A stretch of 64,000 nt of DNA from Candidatus Eiseniibacteriota bacterium (GTDB lineage Bacteria > Eisenbacteria > RBG-16-71-46 > CAIMUX01), in NCBI GenBank assembly GCA_020633975.1, contig JACKCR010000002.1, forward strand, positions 2,294,001-2,358,000, read 5' to 3'. Made by a program: the position numbers and the translations under genes. Under the pieces are notes generated by a model that was not told the DNA's origin, did not search any database, and was given only the letters and a program-made list of their open reading frames with translations. Positions 9,515-18,332 of this stretch are shown piece after piece. The first letter of the stretch is position 1. Every line of letters begins with the position of its first letter.

Positions 9515-10381
9515 CTACGGGTAGAGAGTTCCTGTGTTCACGACGGGCTGCGCAGCGTGGTCGCTGCACAGTACGACCAGGAGGTTGCTGACCATGGCCG
9601 CCCGACGCTCGTCATCGAGTTCGACGACGCTCTTCGCATTGAGCTCCTGGAGCGCGTGCTCGACCATCCCGACCGCACCTTCGACGATCGTGGTCCGAGC
9701 GTCCACCACGGCCTGCGCTTGCTGTCGCTGCAGCATGGCCCCCGCGATCTCGGGCGCGTAGGCGAGGTGGCTGAGTCTTGCTTCCATCACGACGACACCG
9801 GCGAGGCCGAGTCGCTCCTGGAGTTCTTCCTGGAGATGATGGTTCACTTCGTCCCGCGTGCCGCGAAGCGTGATCTTGTCCTCGGGGCCGTCGTACGGGT
9901 ACGAACTCGCCAGCTTCCGCACCGCGCTCTCGCTCTGCGTGGTTACGTACTGCGTGTAGTCGTCGACATCGAAAATGGCCTTCGACGTGTCTTCGATCTT
10001 CCAGACCACCACGGCGGCGATCTCGATCGGGTTTCCGGTCAGCTCATTCACCTTGAGCTTGTCGCCGTTCAGGGTCCTCGCGCGAAGAGAGACGGTGAGC
10101 TTCCGCGCGAACGGATTCGCGAACCAGAAACCGTCCTCTTTCACGGAGCCGACGTACTTCCCGAACAGAACGAGAACCTTGGACTGATTCGGCTGCACGA
10201 CGAAGAGTCCGACGAGTAGGAACGTCCCGACCAGGAGCGTAAGGACGCCAACCAACGCGATTGGTCCGACGTCCAGCACCGCACCAGTGATCACCAGCCC
10301 GATCGAACCGAGGAAGAGCAAAATCGCCAGCGCCAACATCGGCCACCCCGACACGGGTCGTATGACCTTCTCCGGATGCAT
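9515..10381 (-). CDS. SPFH/band-7 domain membrane protein (stomatin-like)
   Basis: This 288-residue protein has two N-terminal hydrophobic segments (about residues 12-60), then the SPFH domain (about 63-225) beginning VVQPNQSKVLVLFGKYVGSV, and a short helical tail. SPFH proteins assemble into ring-like scaffolds in membrane microdomains and often regulate membrane proteases. An ATG lies 18 bases further upstream, but AGGGAGG falls between the two ATGs with proper spacing for 10381, so I use that one. The RHH protein follows in the same operon. No NfeD or HflK partner is present nearby. Confidence 0.9.
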   Translation of the reverse strand: MHPEKVIRPVSGWPMLALAILLFLGSIGLVITGAVLDVGPIALVGVLTLLVGTFLLVGLFVVQPNQSKVLVLFGKYVGSVKEDGFWFANPFARKLTVSLRARTLNGDKLKVNELTGNPIEIAAVVVWKIEDTSKAIFDVDDYTQYVTTQSESAVRKLASSYPYDGPEDKITLRGTRDEVNHHLQEELQERLGLAGVVVMEARLSHLAYAPEIAGAMLQRQQAQAVVDARTTIVEGAVGMVEHALQELNAKSVVELDDERRAAMVSNLLVVLCSDHAAQPVVNTGTLYP

Positions 10382-10454
10382 CGTGAACCTCCCTTGCATG
10401 CCCCCAGGACCCTCCGCTCACAGCCCAAGGCATCCGGCGTCGAGTCCCACTTGC

Positions 10455-10482
10455 GACATCGTGATGATATCATATCGATGTC
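10455..10482. promoter_or_regulatory. 28-bp compound palindrome: probable operator of the SPFH/RHH operon
   Basis: The site reads GACATCG, three bases, TGATATCA, three bases, CGATGTC. The outer 7-bp arms are perfect inverted repeats and the inner 8-bp palindrome has exactly the same centre (10468/10469). On the minus strand a perfect TTGACA (-35, 10479-10484) and a weak -10 CGATGT (10456-10461, 17-bp spacer) overlap it. It lies 74-101 bp upstream of the SPFH start. It is AT-rich in a GC-rich region. Repression by the RHH protein is inferred. Confidence 0.6.
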
Positions 10483-10718
10483 AAGCAGATCCAAGTAGAA
10501 TCCGCCGGGCTCGAGGTCGAGGGGCGTCCCCTCCGCCAGACGGACTCGTGCTCACCTACCGAGGCTCCGTATGGCTATTCACCCCGATCGAGAGTAGCCG
10601 GGCGACTTGAACCTCCGACGGGATCGCCATCCGCCCCGCGAACCATCAGCCAATTCCCGACATCCGAGAGCAGTTCCCGCATCTACTGGCTGGTAGATTC
10701 CCCGCGAAGGAGAGAGCG

Positions 10719-13010
10719 ATGGCAGCTGTGGGCACACGAACGCGAACGGAGCCCGGCTCCGGAGAGGCCGAAATCGGCATCGGCGGCATGACCTGCGCCG
10801 CCTGTGTCTCCAAGGTCGAGAAATCGATCCAGGGGTTGGCTGGCGTTCGGAGTGCGGCCGTCAACCTCGCAACCGAGCGCGCCAAGGTGGTCTTCGATCC
10901 GTCACTCGTGACGCCGGAAGCGCTCGACGCCGCCGTCCTCTCCGCGGGGTTCCAGGTCAGGAAGTCGGCTGCTGCCGAAGAGACGGCCGAGACTCGAGCG
11001 GCAGAGGCAGCGGCCAAGGACGCGGTCTACCAGGACCGGAAGACCCGGTTTCTCATCGCCGTCGTGCTTGGCATCGTCGTTCACCTCGGGAGTCACGCGC
11101 ACCGGCTTCCGTTCGTCCCGGACGTGCTCGGCACTCCGTGGGTGCTCTTCGCGCTCAGCCTCCCGGTCTTGGGATACTCCGCGCTCCCGTTCCACCAGGG
11201 GTTCGTCGCTGCGCTCGGACGGAAGAGTTCGGACATGAACAGCCTGATTTCGATCGGGACGAGCGCCGCCTTCCTCTACAGCACGGTCGCGACCTTCTTT
11301 CCTGGGCTGTTTCCGCCTGAGATCCGCGGGCATCACGGCACCCCTCCCCTCTTCTACGACGGCGCGACCGCCATCGTCGCGTTGATCCTCATGGGGAGAC
11401 TCCTGGAAGCGAGGGCTCGTGGCCGCACCGGGTCGGCGATTCGAGGGCTCCTTGCACTCCGCCCTGAGGAGGCTCGTGTCGAGCGCGACGGAGAGGTGAT
11501 CGTCGTCTCACCGGAGGATGTCCGGATCGGAGACACGTTCCTCGTTCGGGCGGGCGATCGCGTCCCGGTCGATGGAGAAGTCATCGACGGTGAGTCGTAC
11601 CTCGATGAATCGATGCTCACGGGGGAACCGTTCCCGGTTCAGAAGACGGCGGGAGCGAGGATCGTCGGAGGCACCCTCAACCAGACCGCGTCGCTTCGGG
11701 CCCGTGCCACCGAGATCGGAGCCGACACCGTGCTCGCGCGGATCATTCGGATGGTGGAAGAGGCGCAAGGGTCGAAGGCCCCGATCCAGCGACTCGCGGA
11801 CAAGATCGCGGCCGTCTTCGTGCCAACGGTGGTGGCGATCGCAACGCTGGCGGGTCTTCTCTGGCTCGCATTCGGACCGGACCCCGCTCCGATCTACGCC
11901 CTCATCGTGTTCATCTCGGTGCTGATCATCGCTTGTCCCTGCGCTCTCGGGCTCGCGACTCCCACCGCCATCATCGTCGGAACCGGGCGAGGCGCAGAGA
12001 AGGGCGTGCTGATCAAGAACGGAGGTGCGCTCGAAGAGACGGCGCGCATCGATACCGTCGTCCTCGACAAGACAGGCACAGTGACGTTGGGACGCCCCGA
12101 GCTCGTGGGCCTTCGTGCAGCACGTGGGGTCGACGTACTCGAGACACTCCGCCTCGTGGCGTCCGCCGAGCGCGAGAGCTCCCACCCGATCGCGCGGTGT
12201 CTCGTGCAAGCAGCGGAGAAGAACGAACTCGCCCTCTCGCAACCAACGTCCGTCCGCACGGAAGCCGGGTCCGGTTTGGTCGCGACGGTCGACGGTCACG
12301 AACTTCGGATCGGATCGATCCGATTCCTCGAGGATCCGGTGGACAACCCTGCGATCGATCTCGCTCCACTTCGGAAGAAGGGGCTGGACGACGCCCCCGG
12401 TACCACAATCGTCGCCTCCGTCGACGGCGCCGCCGCCGCTTGGTTCGCCGTGGAAGACCCGATCCGTTCCGAGAGCGCGGAAGCGGTGCAAGAACTCCGT
12501 GCGCTCGGGACGGAAGTCGTGCTGCTCACAGGAGATCGGAAAGCGGCTGCGGAACGTGTGGCCGGAGAGATCGGTGTAGACCGAGTGATCGCAGAGGTCA
12601 TGCCCGACCAGAAGGCCGCTGTAGTCCAGCAGCTCCGCGACGAAGGCAAGGTCGTCGCGATGGTCGGAGACGGAATCAACGACGCCCCAGCGCTGGCGAC
12701 GGCAAACGTGGGCATCGCGGTCGGCTCGGGCACGGACATCGCTCTCGAAACAGCGGACGTGGCATTGATGCGCAGCGACCCGCGAACGATCGCCGACGCG
12801 ATCCGACTCAGCCGGAAGACCCTCGCGGCGATCCGTCAGAATCTCTTCTGGGCCTTCTTCTTCAACGTAGTCGGGATTCCGATCGCGGCGGGCGCACTGT
12901 ACCCGGCGTTCGGCCTGCTCCTGCAACCGGCATTCGCGGCCGCAGCGATGTCCGTGAGCTCCGTACTCGTAGTGAGCAACTCACTGAGACTGCGGCGCGC
13001 GAAGCTCTGA
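10719..13010 (+). CDS. copA: Copper-exporting P1B-type ATPase
   Basis: This 763-residue P-type ATPase has one N-terminal heavy-metal domain with GMTCAAC (C26, C29). It carries the intramembrane CPC motif (C406-P-C408), the actuator loop LTGEP, the phosphorylated aspartate in DKTGT (D450), the SSHPIA nucleotide-site motif, and GDGINDAPA. The TM7/TM8 residues ([21 protein letters not shown]) match the Cu(I)-transporting P1B-1 subgroup. AAGGAGAG precedes the ATG. It stands alone; no CsoR/CueR regulator or copper chaperone is adjacent, and I see no clear metal-responsive operator in the 230 bp upstream. Confidence 0.95.
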   Translation: MAAVGTRTRTEPGSGEAEIGIGGMTCAACVSKVEKSIQGLAGVRSAAVNLATERAKVVFDPSLVTPEALDAAVLSAGFQVRKSAAAEETAETRAAEAAAKDAVYQDRKTRFLIAVVLGIVVHLGSHAHRLPFVPDVLGTPWVLFALSLPVLGYSALPFHQGFVAALGRKSSDMNSLISIGTSAAFLYSTVATFFPGLFPPEIRGHHGTPPLFYDGATAIVALILMGRLLEARARGRTGSAIRGLLALRPEEARVERDGEVIVVSPEDVRIGDTFLVRAGDRVPVDGEVIDGESYLDESMLTGEPFPVQKTAGARIVGGTLNQTASLRARATEIGADTVLARIIRMVEEAQGSKAPIQRLADKIAAVFVPTVVAIATLAGLLWLAFGPDPAPIYALIVFISVLIIACPCALGLATPTAIIVGTGRGAEKGVLIKNGGALEETARIDTVVLDKTGTVTLGRPELVGLRAARGVDVLETLRLVASAERESSHPIARCLVQAAEKNELALSQPTSVRTEAGSGLVATVDGHELRIGSIRFLEDPVDNPAIDLAPLRKKGLDDAPGTTIVASVDGAAAAWFAVEDPIRSESAEAVQELRALGTEVVLLTGDRKAAAERVAGEIGVDRVIAEVMPDQKAAVVQQLRDEGKVVAMVGDGINDAPALATANVGIAVGSGTDIALETADVALMRSDPRTIADAIRLSRKTLAAIRQNLFWAFFFNVVGIPIAAGALYPAFGLLLQPAFAAAAMSVSSVLVVSNSLRLRRAKL

Positions 13011-13014
13011 CAGA

Positions 13015-13476
13015 TCAGCCGCGCACGGTCGGCTTGTTCGCAGACTTCCAACCGGTGATGCCACGGCTCAGGTGGCGGATGTCGTGGAACCCGAGATCCC
13101 GGAAGGTCGCCAGACTCTGGCCGGAACGGTTCCCCGTGCGGCAGTAGAGGAGGTAGGTCTTGTCCTTGTCGAGCTTGTCGACCTCTTGCCGAAAGCTCGG
13201 GGAACGAAAATCGATGTTGATCGCGCCGTCGATCCGCTCGTCGTGGAACTCCTGAGGGGTCCGAACGTCCAGGATGACGAAGTCGGCACTACCTTTCTCC
13301 TCGGTGATGAGAGCGGAGGCGGCTGCAGGGTCGAGTTCATCGAACTTTGCGCCGTTCGCAGCCCCAGAGTTCCCGTTCGAGGAGCATCCTGCACCGACGG
13401 CCGCGAGCACGGCGAACAGCGCCGTCCAGCGGGAAAGGAAACCTAGACGTCTCCGAAGTGCTGCGTGGTCGATCAC
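13015..13476 (-). CDS. Rhodanese-domain lipoprotein
   Basis: This 153-residue protein has a signal sequence ending VGAGC (C31 as lipidation site, a slightly atypical lipobox) and one rhodanese domain (about 45-150). The catalytic cysteine is C112 in LLYCRTGNRSG. Such exported single-domain rhodaneses move sulfane sulfur or act in envelope redox chemistry. The GTG start at 13476 is chosen because AGGAGG lies 5 bases upstream and it places the signal peptide at the N-terminus; a longer in-frame extension upstream is rich in Arg/Ser and unlikely. It converges on copA with a 4-bp gap. Confidence 0.85.
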   Translation of the reverse strand: MIDHAALRRRLGFLSRWTALFAVLAAVGAGCSSNGNSGAANGAKFDELDPAAASALITEEKGSADFVILDVRTPQEFHDERIDGAINIDFRSPSFRQEVDKLDKDKTYLLYCRTGNRSGQSLATFRDLGFHDIRHLSRGITGWKSANKPTVRG

Positions 13477-13597
13477 CTCTACCTCCTCCAAGTCTGATTC
13501 GACGTCGATCTCCGGCGTCCGCTCCAACTCTGATCGGACGTCGATCTCTCGGCGTCCTGCTTCTGGAAGATGCGCGCCGACACGAAACGGTAACGAG

Positions 13598-13640
13598 CGG
13601 CTCCTGGAGCCGGAAAGGAGCGGCCAGGCCGCTGCGGTAG
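13598..13640 (-). terminator. Pair of short GC palindromes downstream of the wza-like gene
   Basis: Two near-perfect 15-base palindromes, CGGCTCCTGGAGCCG at 13598-13612 and AGCGGCCAGGCCGCT beginning near 13619, lie between the polysaccharide export gene and the rhodanese gene. They could end transcription of the minus-strand export gene, but no T-tract follows. The rest of the 173-bp gap contains an imperfect direct repeat around GACGTCGATCTC (13500 and 13539) of unknown meaning. Confidence 0.35.
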
Positions 13641-13649
13641 CGAGAACGT

Positions 13650-15365
13650 CTAGTTCGTCGCTCGGTCGACGATGAGATACACGGTGAGGAGCTGGGTTAC
13701 GACCCCGAGCGTCTCCCGGAAGTAACCCCAGTAGTCCCGCTCCGGCTTCTCGGGAACCCAAATCGTGTCGCCTGCCTCGAGAAGCCCAGCCTTGTCCTTC
13801 TCGACCCACTCCCCGGTGGCGACCCGGATGACCCGGACCTTGCCCTTGTCGGCATTGCTCGAGAATCCGCCTGCCAGACCGACATAGGCGTCGATTCCGA
13901 GCGCTGGACGGTAGTAGACGTTCCCCGGCGCGGCCACCTCTCCCAGCACCGAGACGAAGTCCTTCTTGGCCGGTACCTCGATGATGTCGTCCGACCGGAG
14001 AATCAGATCCTGATCCATCTTCCCTTGCAGGAAGAGGCCGACGAAGTCCACGACCATGAGTCCCTTCTGTTCCCGGGACTTCATTTTGTAGTAGTCGTAC
14101 TCGTCCTCGGTCATTTCGGAGGACGACATCTTCTGGAGCCGCTCGTACTCCCTGTCGTCCAGCCGGATCGCACGACGCCGGATCACCGTCGCCTCCTGGA
14201 GGAACGCGAGGTCGGTGAACCCGCCAGCGCGTTCGATCACTTCCGAGAGTCGCGTCTCGCCGTCCACGATCGGGAACGTCCCGGGGAACTTCACTTCGCC
14301 GCGAACTTCGACGATCTGACGCCGGTGCCAGTTGAGATTCCGCCGGATCTGCACCTGATCCCCGGCCCTGAGAATGAAGTCGTGTGCCGACTCGAGTTCC
14401 TCGCGCCCTTGGAAGGAGAGGTAGAAGCGCTCGGTACGGATCCCGTCCACGAAGCGCGTCACCTCCACGGAGTCGGGATCTGCGTCCTCGGTCATCCCAC
14501 CGGCGAGCTGGACGAGATCTGCCAGGGTGTCGTTCTCCAGGAACTCGTAGCCACCCGGCTCACTCACCGCGCCGTAGAGAAACACCTGCGGACCGCGGTA
14601 CGGCACGACGACGATGTCTCCGTCCCGAAGGGGCGGATTGCTCTCGATCTCTCCGGTCCGGAGGTAGCGGAAGATGTCGGCACGTCGCTCCAGTCCGTCC
14701 GCCCCCTTGATGAGGACGCGCCGGAGCCCTGCGCCGTCGAGACTTCCCCCGGCCAGGGCGATCGCATCGAGCACGCGGTCCGCGGCCGATGCGAGCACTC
14801 CTCCCGGAAGCTCCACCTGCCCGGTCACATGCACCTGGAAGCGACGAAGCTGGAGAAGAGCCACCGTCACCCGTTGGTTCCGGTAGCGTCGAGCGAGCAT
14901 CTTCGAGATCTCCACTTCCGCTGCCGCGAGGTCCTTGCCGAGGACGTCGGCTTCGCCCACCTGGGGAAGCACCACCTTCCCTTCCAGCGTGACGCGCGTA
15001 TCGAAGGAGATCGGCGGGTCGCCCCAGAGGTAGATGCCGAGCCGGTCTCCTGGCCCCAGCGTGTAGCCCCCGTCGACCGCGCCCTCTAGTGCATCGAATG
15101 CGGTCGTGGAAGAGGTCGAGAACGGGTTCGTCCCGGGAATCGTAGTGCCGGGAGGAACCGGTACGTTTCCTCCCAGCGCTGCACCAGTCGCCCCACGAGC
15201 ACCGAGTATCGCGTCCGCAGCCCCTCCAGGAGCCAGCACGTTGTCCTGGGCGCTTGCCGCGGTCGCGAGCAGGGAGAGGGCCAGAACGAAGCAGAGCAGC
15301 GCGACCCGGGACGCGCCTTCCGGATGGATATGGAATGGACCGAATCTGAACATCGTCCAGCGCAA
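13650..15365 (-). CDS. Outer-membrane polysaccharide export protein with SLBB domains (Wza-like)
   Basis: This 571-residue protein starts with a signal peptide ending ATAASAQ (about residue 40). The Poly_export domain begins near YTLGPGDRLGIYLWG (about 100), and four or so SLBB repeats follow, containing VTGQVELPGG, LYGAVSEPGGYEF, VRGEVKFPGTFPI and VLGEVAAPGNVYY. It is larger than E. coli Wza (379) because of the extra SLBB units, as is common in SLBB-rich exporters. It would form the outer-membrane/periplasmic channel for the polysaccharide made by this locus. An internal ATG four codons in is an alternative start. Confidence 0.9.
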   Translation of the reverse strand: MRWTMFRFGPFHIHPEGASRVALLCFVLALSLLATAASAQDNVLAPGGAADAILGARGATGAALGGNVPVPPGTTIPGTNPFSTSSTTAFDALEGAVDGGYTLGPGDRLGIYLWGDPPISFDTRVTLEGKVVLPQVGEADVLGKDLAAAEVEISKMLARRYRNQRVTVALLQLRRFQVHVTGQVELPGGVLASAADRVLDAIALAGGSLDGAGLRRVLIKGADGLERRADIFRYLRTGEIESNPPLRDGDIVVVPYRGPQVFLYGAVSEPGGYEFLENDTLADLVQLAGGMTEDADPDSVEVTRFVDGIRTERFYLSFQGREELESAHDFILRAGDQVQIRRNLNWHRRQIVEVRGEVKFPGTFPIVDGETRLSEVIERAGGFTDLAFLQEATVIRRRAIRLDDREYERLQKMSSSEMTEDEYDYYKMKSREQKGLMVVDFVGLFLQGKMDQDLILRSDDIIEVPAKKDFVSVLGEVAAPGNVYYRPALGIDAYVGLAGGFSSNADKGKVRVIRVATGEWVEKDKAGLLEAGDTIWVPEKPERDYWGYFRETLGVVTQLLTVYLIVDRATN

Positions 15366-15428
15366 GAACAGCTCCTTCTACCTGGTCCTCGCCGTCACCG
15401 ACGCGTGCGATGAGACCAGGTCTTGCAT

Positions 15429-16910
15429 CTACATCGTCGATCCCGCAACCGGAACCGACGGCCGGGATCCGACCCGGAGTGCTCCAAGGATGGTAAATAT
15501 GACATAGAGCAGCACGGTCTGGTTCAGAAAGCCCATCCCCACTCCGCTGAGGATCACCAGCGTGAGGAAGAGCGCCCTCAGCGCCTCACCGGTTCGGGGA
15601 ACGCCCCATTCCGATTGTCGTTCCGCCAACTCTCCGATCGCCTTCCAGATCCCGAAGGCCACCACGATCCATACGATCAATCCGAGCACGCCTTGCTCCA
15701 CGAGAACACGGACGATCTCGTTGTGGGCCGCATAGCCGGTGGCGAAGCCTTCTGTCGTGCGCGACTGCGTCGGATTGACCTCCGCAATGGTAGTGAGCCC
15801 GTGGCCAATGAGCGGACTCTCGCGGAAAGTACCGAGCAGCCTCTGGTAGTTGAGGAGTCGCCAGGCGAACGAGTTGCTCACGTCTTCGCCGGAGACGCTC
15901 TCCCGGCCGATGTCCACGAACAGATCCTCGAACCGCCACGCGATCGTCGGCAGCAGCAGAGCCGTGGCGAGCGCGATCCCGCCCAGCACGAGAACCCGCC
16001 GCTTCATCGATCCCCACGTCGCCCAAATCAGGAGTGCGCCGAGAATGATCCCAAGTGCGCTCCTCGAGTACGTGAAGAGGAGCATCGTGAACGCACCCCC
16101 TACGAGAACGAGAAGGACGAGTCGCTGGATCGGCCGTGACCTGAGGTCGAAGAGGTAGCCGAGGCCGAGGAACGACAGACCCGCAAGGTAGACGCCGAAC
16201 GGGTTCGGGTGACCGAACGTCCCGATGATCCTGCGGACACCCTGAACGTTGTGCGTCGCACTGCCGGTCATCACCTGATACGCGCCGAACAGGCACGGAA
16301 CGATCAGCCCAGCGAAGCAGCCCCAAACGAGCCATCTCGAGCTGAAGCGGAACCCTCTGGTCAGGTTCGCAATGAGGAGGAAGAGAGCGTAGACGCTCGA
16401 GAGGCGCACCCACTCTTTGATCCCGTCCACCGCGACGCCGCCACCGAACCGGAGAACCCCGACGACGAGGGCGAACGCAGACGCACCGAGCCAGAACGCC
16501 CACAACCCACCGATCCGGCCACCCCAGTCGATCGGAGATCGCGCCCGGAGCTTCAGAACGAGGACGACGAAGGCGAGCAGGACGAGGCCCAGCCCGAGGG
16601 CAGACGCCGGGTTGATCACCGTCGGCCCGGGAACGACCGACACCTCCTGGAAGTAGTCGAGACTGCTTCTCGCTGCGACCAGGATCGCGATGCCGACCGG
16701 CGGAAACACCACGAGGAAGAACGTCGCGACGACGCCCCCCAAGACCGCGCCGAAGACCGGGCCGAGCAACGCCGCGACGATCCCGAGGGCGATGGCTGCG
16801 ACCGGGAGCACGGCACGACGCCAACGCGGACTCCCCGCGCCGATCTTTGCGGGATGCGCAGTGGGTTGGGTCGCGTCGGCCAGTCCGTCCTCCTCGAATA
16901 GGACCCGCAC
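15429..16910 (-). CDS. O-antigen ligase / polymerase family protein (Wzy/WaaL-like)
   Basis: This 493-residue protein has 11-12 TM segments and one large periplasmic loop (about residues 330-400) containing the SPLIGHGLTT motif typical of the O-antigen ligase (Wzy_C) family. It uses a GTG start at 16910. It is read with the Wza-like gene (63 bp apart) and divergent from the Wzz-like gene. Its role should be to polymerise lipid-linked repeat units or ligate glycan to an acceptor; sequence alone cannot tell which. Confidence 0.88.
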   Translation of the reverse strand: MRVLFEEDGLADATQPTAHPAKIGAGSPRWRRAVLPVAAIALGIVAALLGPVFGAVLGGVVATFFLVVFPPVGIAILVAARSSLDYFQEVSVVPGPTVINPASALGLGLVLLAFVVLVLKLRARSPIDWGGRIGGLWAFWLGASAFALVVGVLRFGGGVAVDGIKEWVRLSSVYALFLLIANLTRGFRFSSRWLVWGCFAGLIVPCLFGAYQVMTGSATHNVQGVRRIIGTFGHPNPFGVYLAGLSFLGLGYLFDLRSRPIQRLVLLVLVGGAFTMLLFTYSRSALGIILGALLIWATWGSMKRRVLVLGGIALATALLLPTIAWRFEDLFVDIGRESVSGEDVSNSFAWRLLNYQRLLGTFRESPLIGHGLTTIAEVNPTQSRTTEGFATGYAAHNEIVRVLVEQGVLGLIVWIVVAFGIWKAIGELAERQSEWGVPRTGEALRALFLTLVILSGVGMGFLNQTVLLYVIFTILGALRVGSRPSVPVAGSTM

Positions 16911-17114
16911 CCCGCCCAGTTCGGACGTTTGGAGAGGGCCATGAGCCCGGTCTCGGGCCAGGATTCCGACAATGAATGGCCACCAGAGCGCAGTTGGTCA
17001 AGGCCCGATCCGCATCGGGCTCGGGACGGGTCGATTGACAGGCCGGGACCGGCTTCCTATCCTCCGTCGGATCTTCGGACGACTCACACAGCCCACGAGA
17101 CCGCCAAGGAGCTC

Positions 17115-18314
17115 ATGGACGACCGATTCTCCTTCAGTGACGAGGTCGCAAGCGCATTCCAGACTCTCTGGACGCGCCGTATGCGGATCCTCCGCGTCTC
17201 AGGGCTGGTAGCGGCGGTCGCCGCGTTCGTCAGCTTACTCGTGCCGAACGTGTTCGAGGCGCGCGCCACCTTCCTGGCCACCCAGCAGGATGGCGGGGGC
17301 CTCGCCTCGGCCCTCGCGAACGCCGGAGCCAACATTCCGGCCGGCTTGCTCTCTCTGCCTTCGACTCCCGTCGACGTGTTCAAGGAAGTGCTCGAAAGCC
17401 GGACGGTCGGGCTGGGGGTGGTGGACGAGCTCGACCTCGTAAGGCAGTACGGGATCGACGAGGAGGACCCGGAGAAGGCCAGGATCCTCGCGCTCTTCGC
17501 CCTCAAGAACCAGATCAAGGTCGCTCAGAAGCGAAGCGGACTCGTCGCCGTGCAGGTGGAGGTGCCAACCGGCTGGGTGCCGATCGTGCGCGGGGATCAG
17601 AGCGCAAAGGCCGCACGACTCGCCGCGGATATCGGAAACGAAGCGGTCCGCCAGCTGAACCGCGTCCTTCAGGAGAGGCGCGCATCGAGCGCCCGGAACT
17701 CTCGCGAATACCTCGAGGCGGAGCTGGAGAAGAACCGGGTGCAGATGGAACTCGCGGCGGACAGCTTGGTCGCCTTCCAGAAGCGCCATGCGACTCTGTC
17801 GATCGAGGAACAGGCGAAGGTCACGGTCCAGATGCTCGGGACGCTCCAGGGACAGATCGTCGCCAAGGAGATCGAACTCGACGTCGTCGGTCAGACTCGC
17901 ACGCCCAGCTCCTACGAGTATCAGCGGGTCCGCACCGAGCTGGAGGCACTCAAGGACCGGTACGCGGAGCTGCTCCGCGGCGAGCCCGCCCAGAAGATCG
18001 ACGCCGCGCGCCTGGACGAGACCGGGTTCGAGCCGATCACGAGCCTCCCGGACATCGCCATGGAACTCCTCCGGCGAACGCGCGAGGCCGAGCTCCAGCA
18101 CACGGTGTATACGCTCCTCACGACGCAGTACTACCAAGCTCGCCTCGAAGAAGCTCGGGACACCCCGACCGTGGAGATCCTCGACGAGGCGATCGTCCCG
18201 CTCGGAAAGTCCAGTCCCCAACGCAAGCTCATCGTGGTGCTCTCGTTCCTCGGCGGAGCTGTGTTGGCCTCTGCGTGGGAGCTTCTCCGTCACCGGCCCG
18301 CCACGGCGCGCTGA
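17115..18314 (+). CDS. Polysaccharide chain-length determinant (Wzz-like co-polymerase)
   Basis: This 399-residue protein has a short cytoplasmic N-terminus, TM1 (about 30-50), a long coiled-coil periplasmic domain (about 150-330), and TM2 near the C-terminus after the proline-bearing motif PLGKSSPQRK (about 370). That is the Wzz architecture. It lacks the C-terminal tyrosine-kinase domain of BY-kinase fusions, so chain length is probably set without in-cis phosphorylation. The ATG at 17115 has AAGGAG 4 bases upstream; the frame is open to 16929, but that extension reads as intergenic. It leads the plus-strand arm of the locus. Confidence 0.88.
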   Translation: MDDRFSFSDEVASAFQTLWTRRMRILRVSGLVAAVAAFVSLLVPNVFEARATFLATQQDGGGLASALANAGANIPAGLLSLPSTPVDVFKEVLESRTVGLGVVDELDLVRQYGIDEEDPEKARILALFALKNQIKVAQKRSGLVAVQVEVPTGWVPIVRGDQSAKAARLAADIGNEAVRQLNRVLQERRASSARNSREYLEAELEKNRVQMELAADSLVAFQKRHATLSIEEQAKVTVQMLGTLQGQIVAKEIELDVVGQTRTPSSYEYQRVRTELEALKDRYAELLRGEPAQKIDAARLDETGFEPITSLPDIAMELLRRTREAELQHTVYTLLTTQYYQARLEEARDTPTVEILDEAIVPLGKSSPQRKLIVVLSFLGGAVLASAWELLRHRPATAR

Positions 18315-18332
18315 TCCCGGCGCGGGCGACCG

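Noticed and set aside
10496-10718. Copper-responsive operator (CsoR or CueR type) before copA
   Set aside because: No matching palindrome could be found in the interval.
13477-13809. N-terminal extension of the rhodanese gene up to 13809
   Set aside because: The extension overlaps the Wza-like gene, is Arg/Gly-rich, and would bury the signal peptide; the GTG at 13476 has an ideal Shine-Dalgarno.
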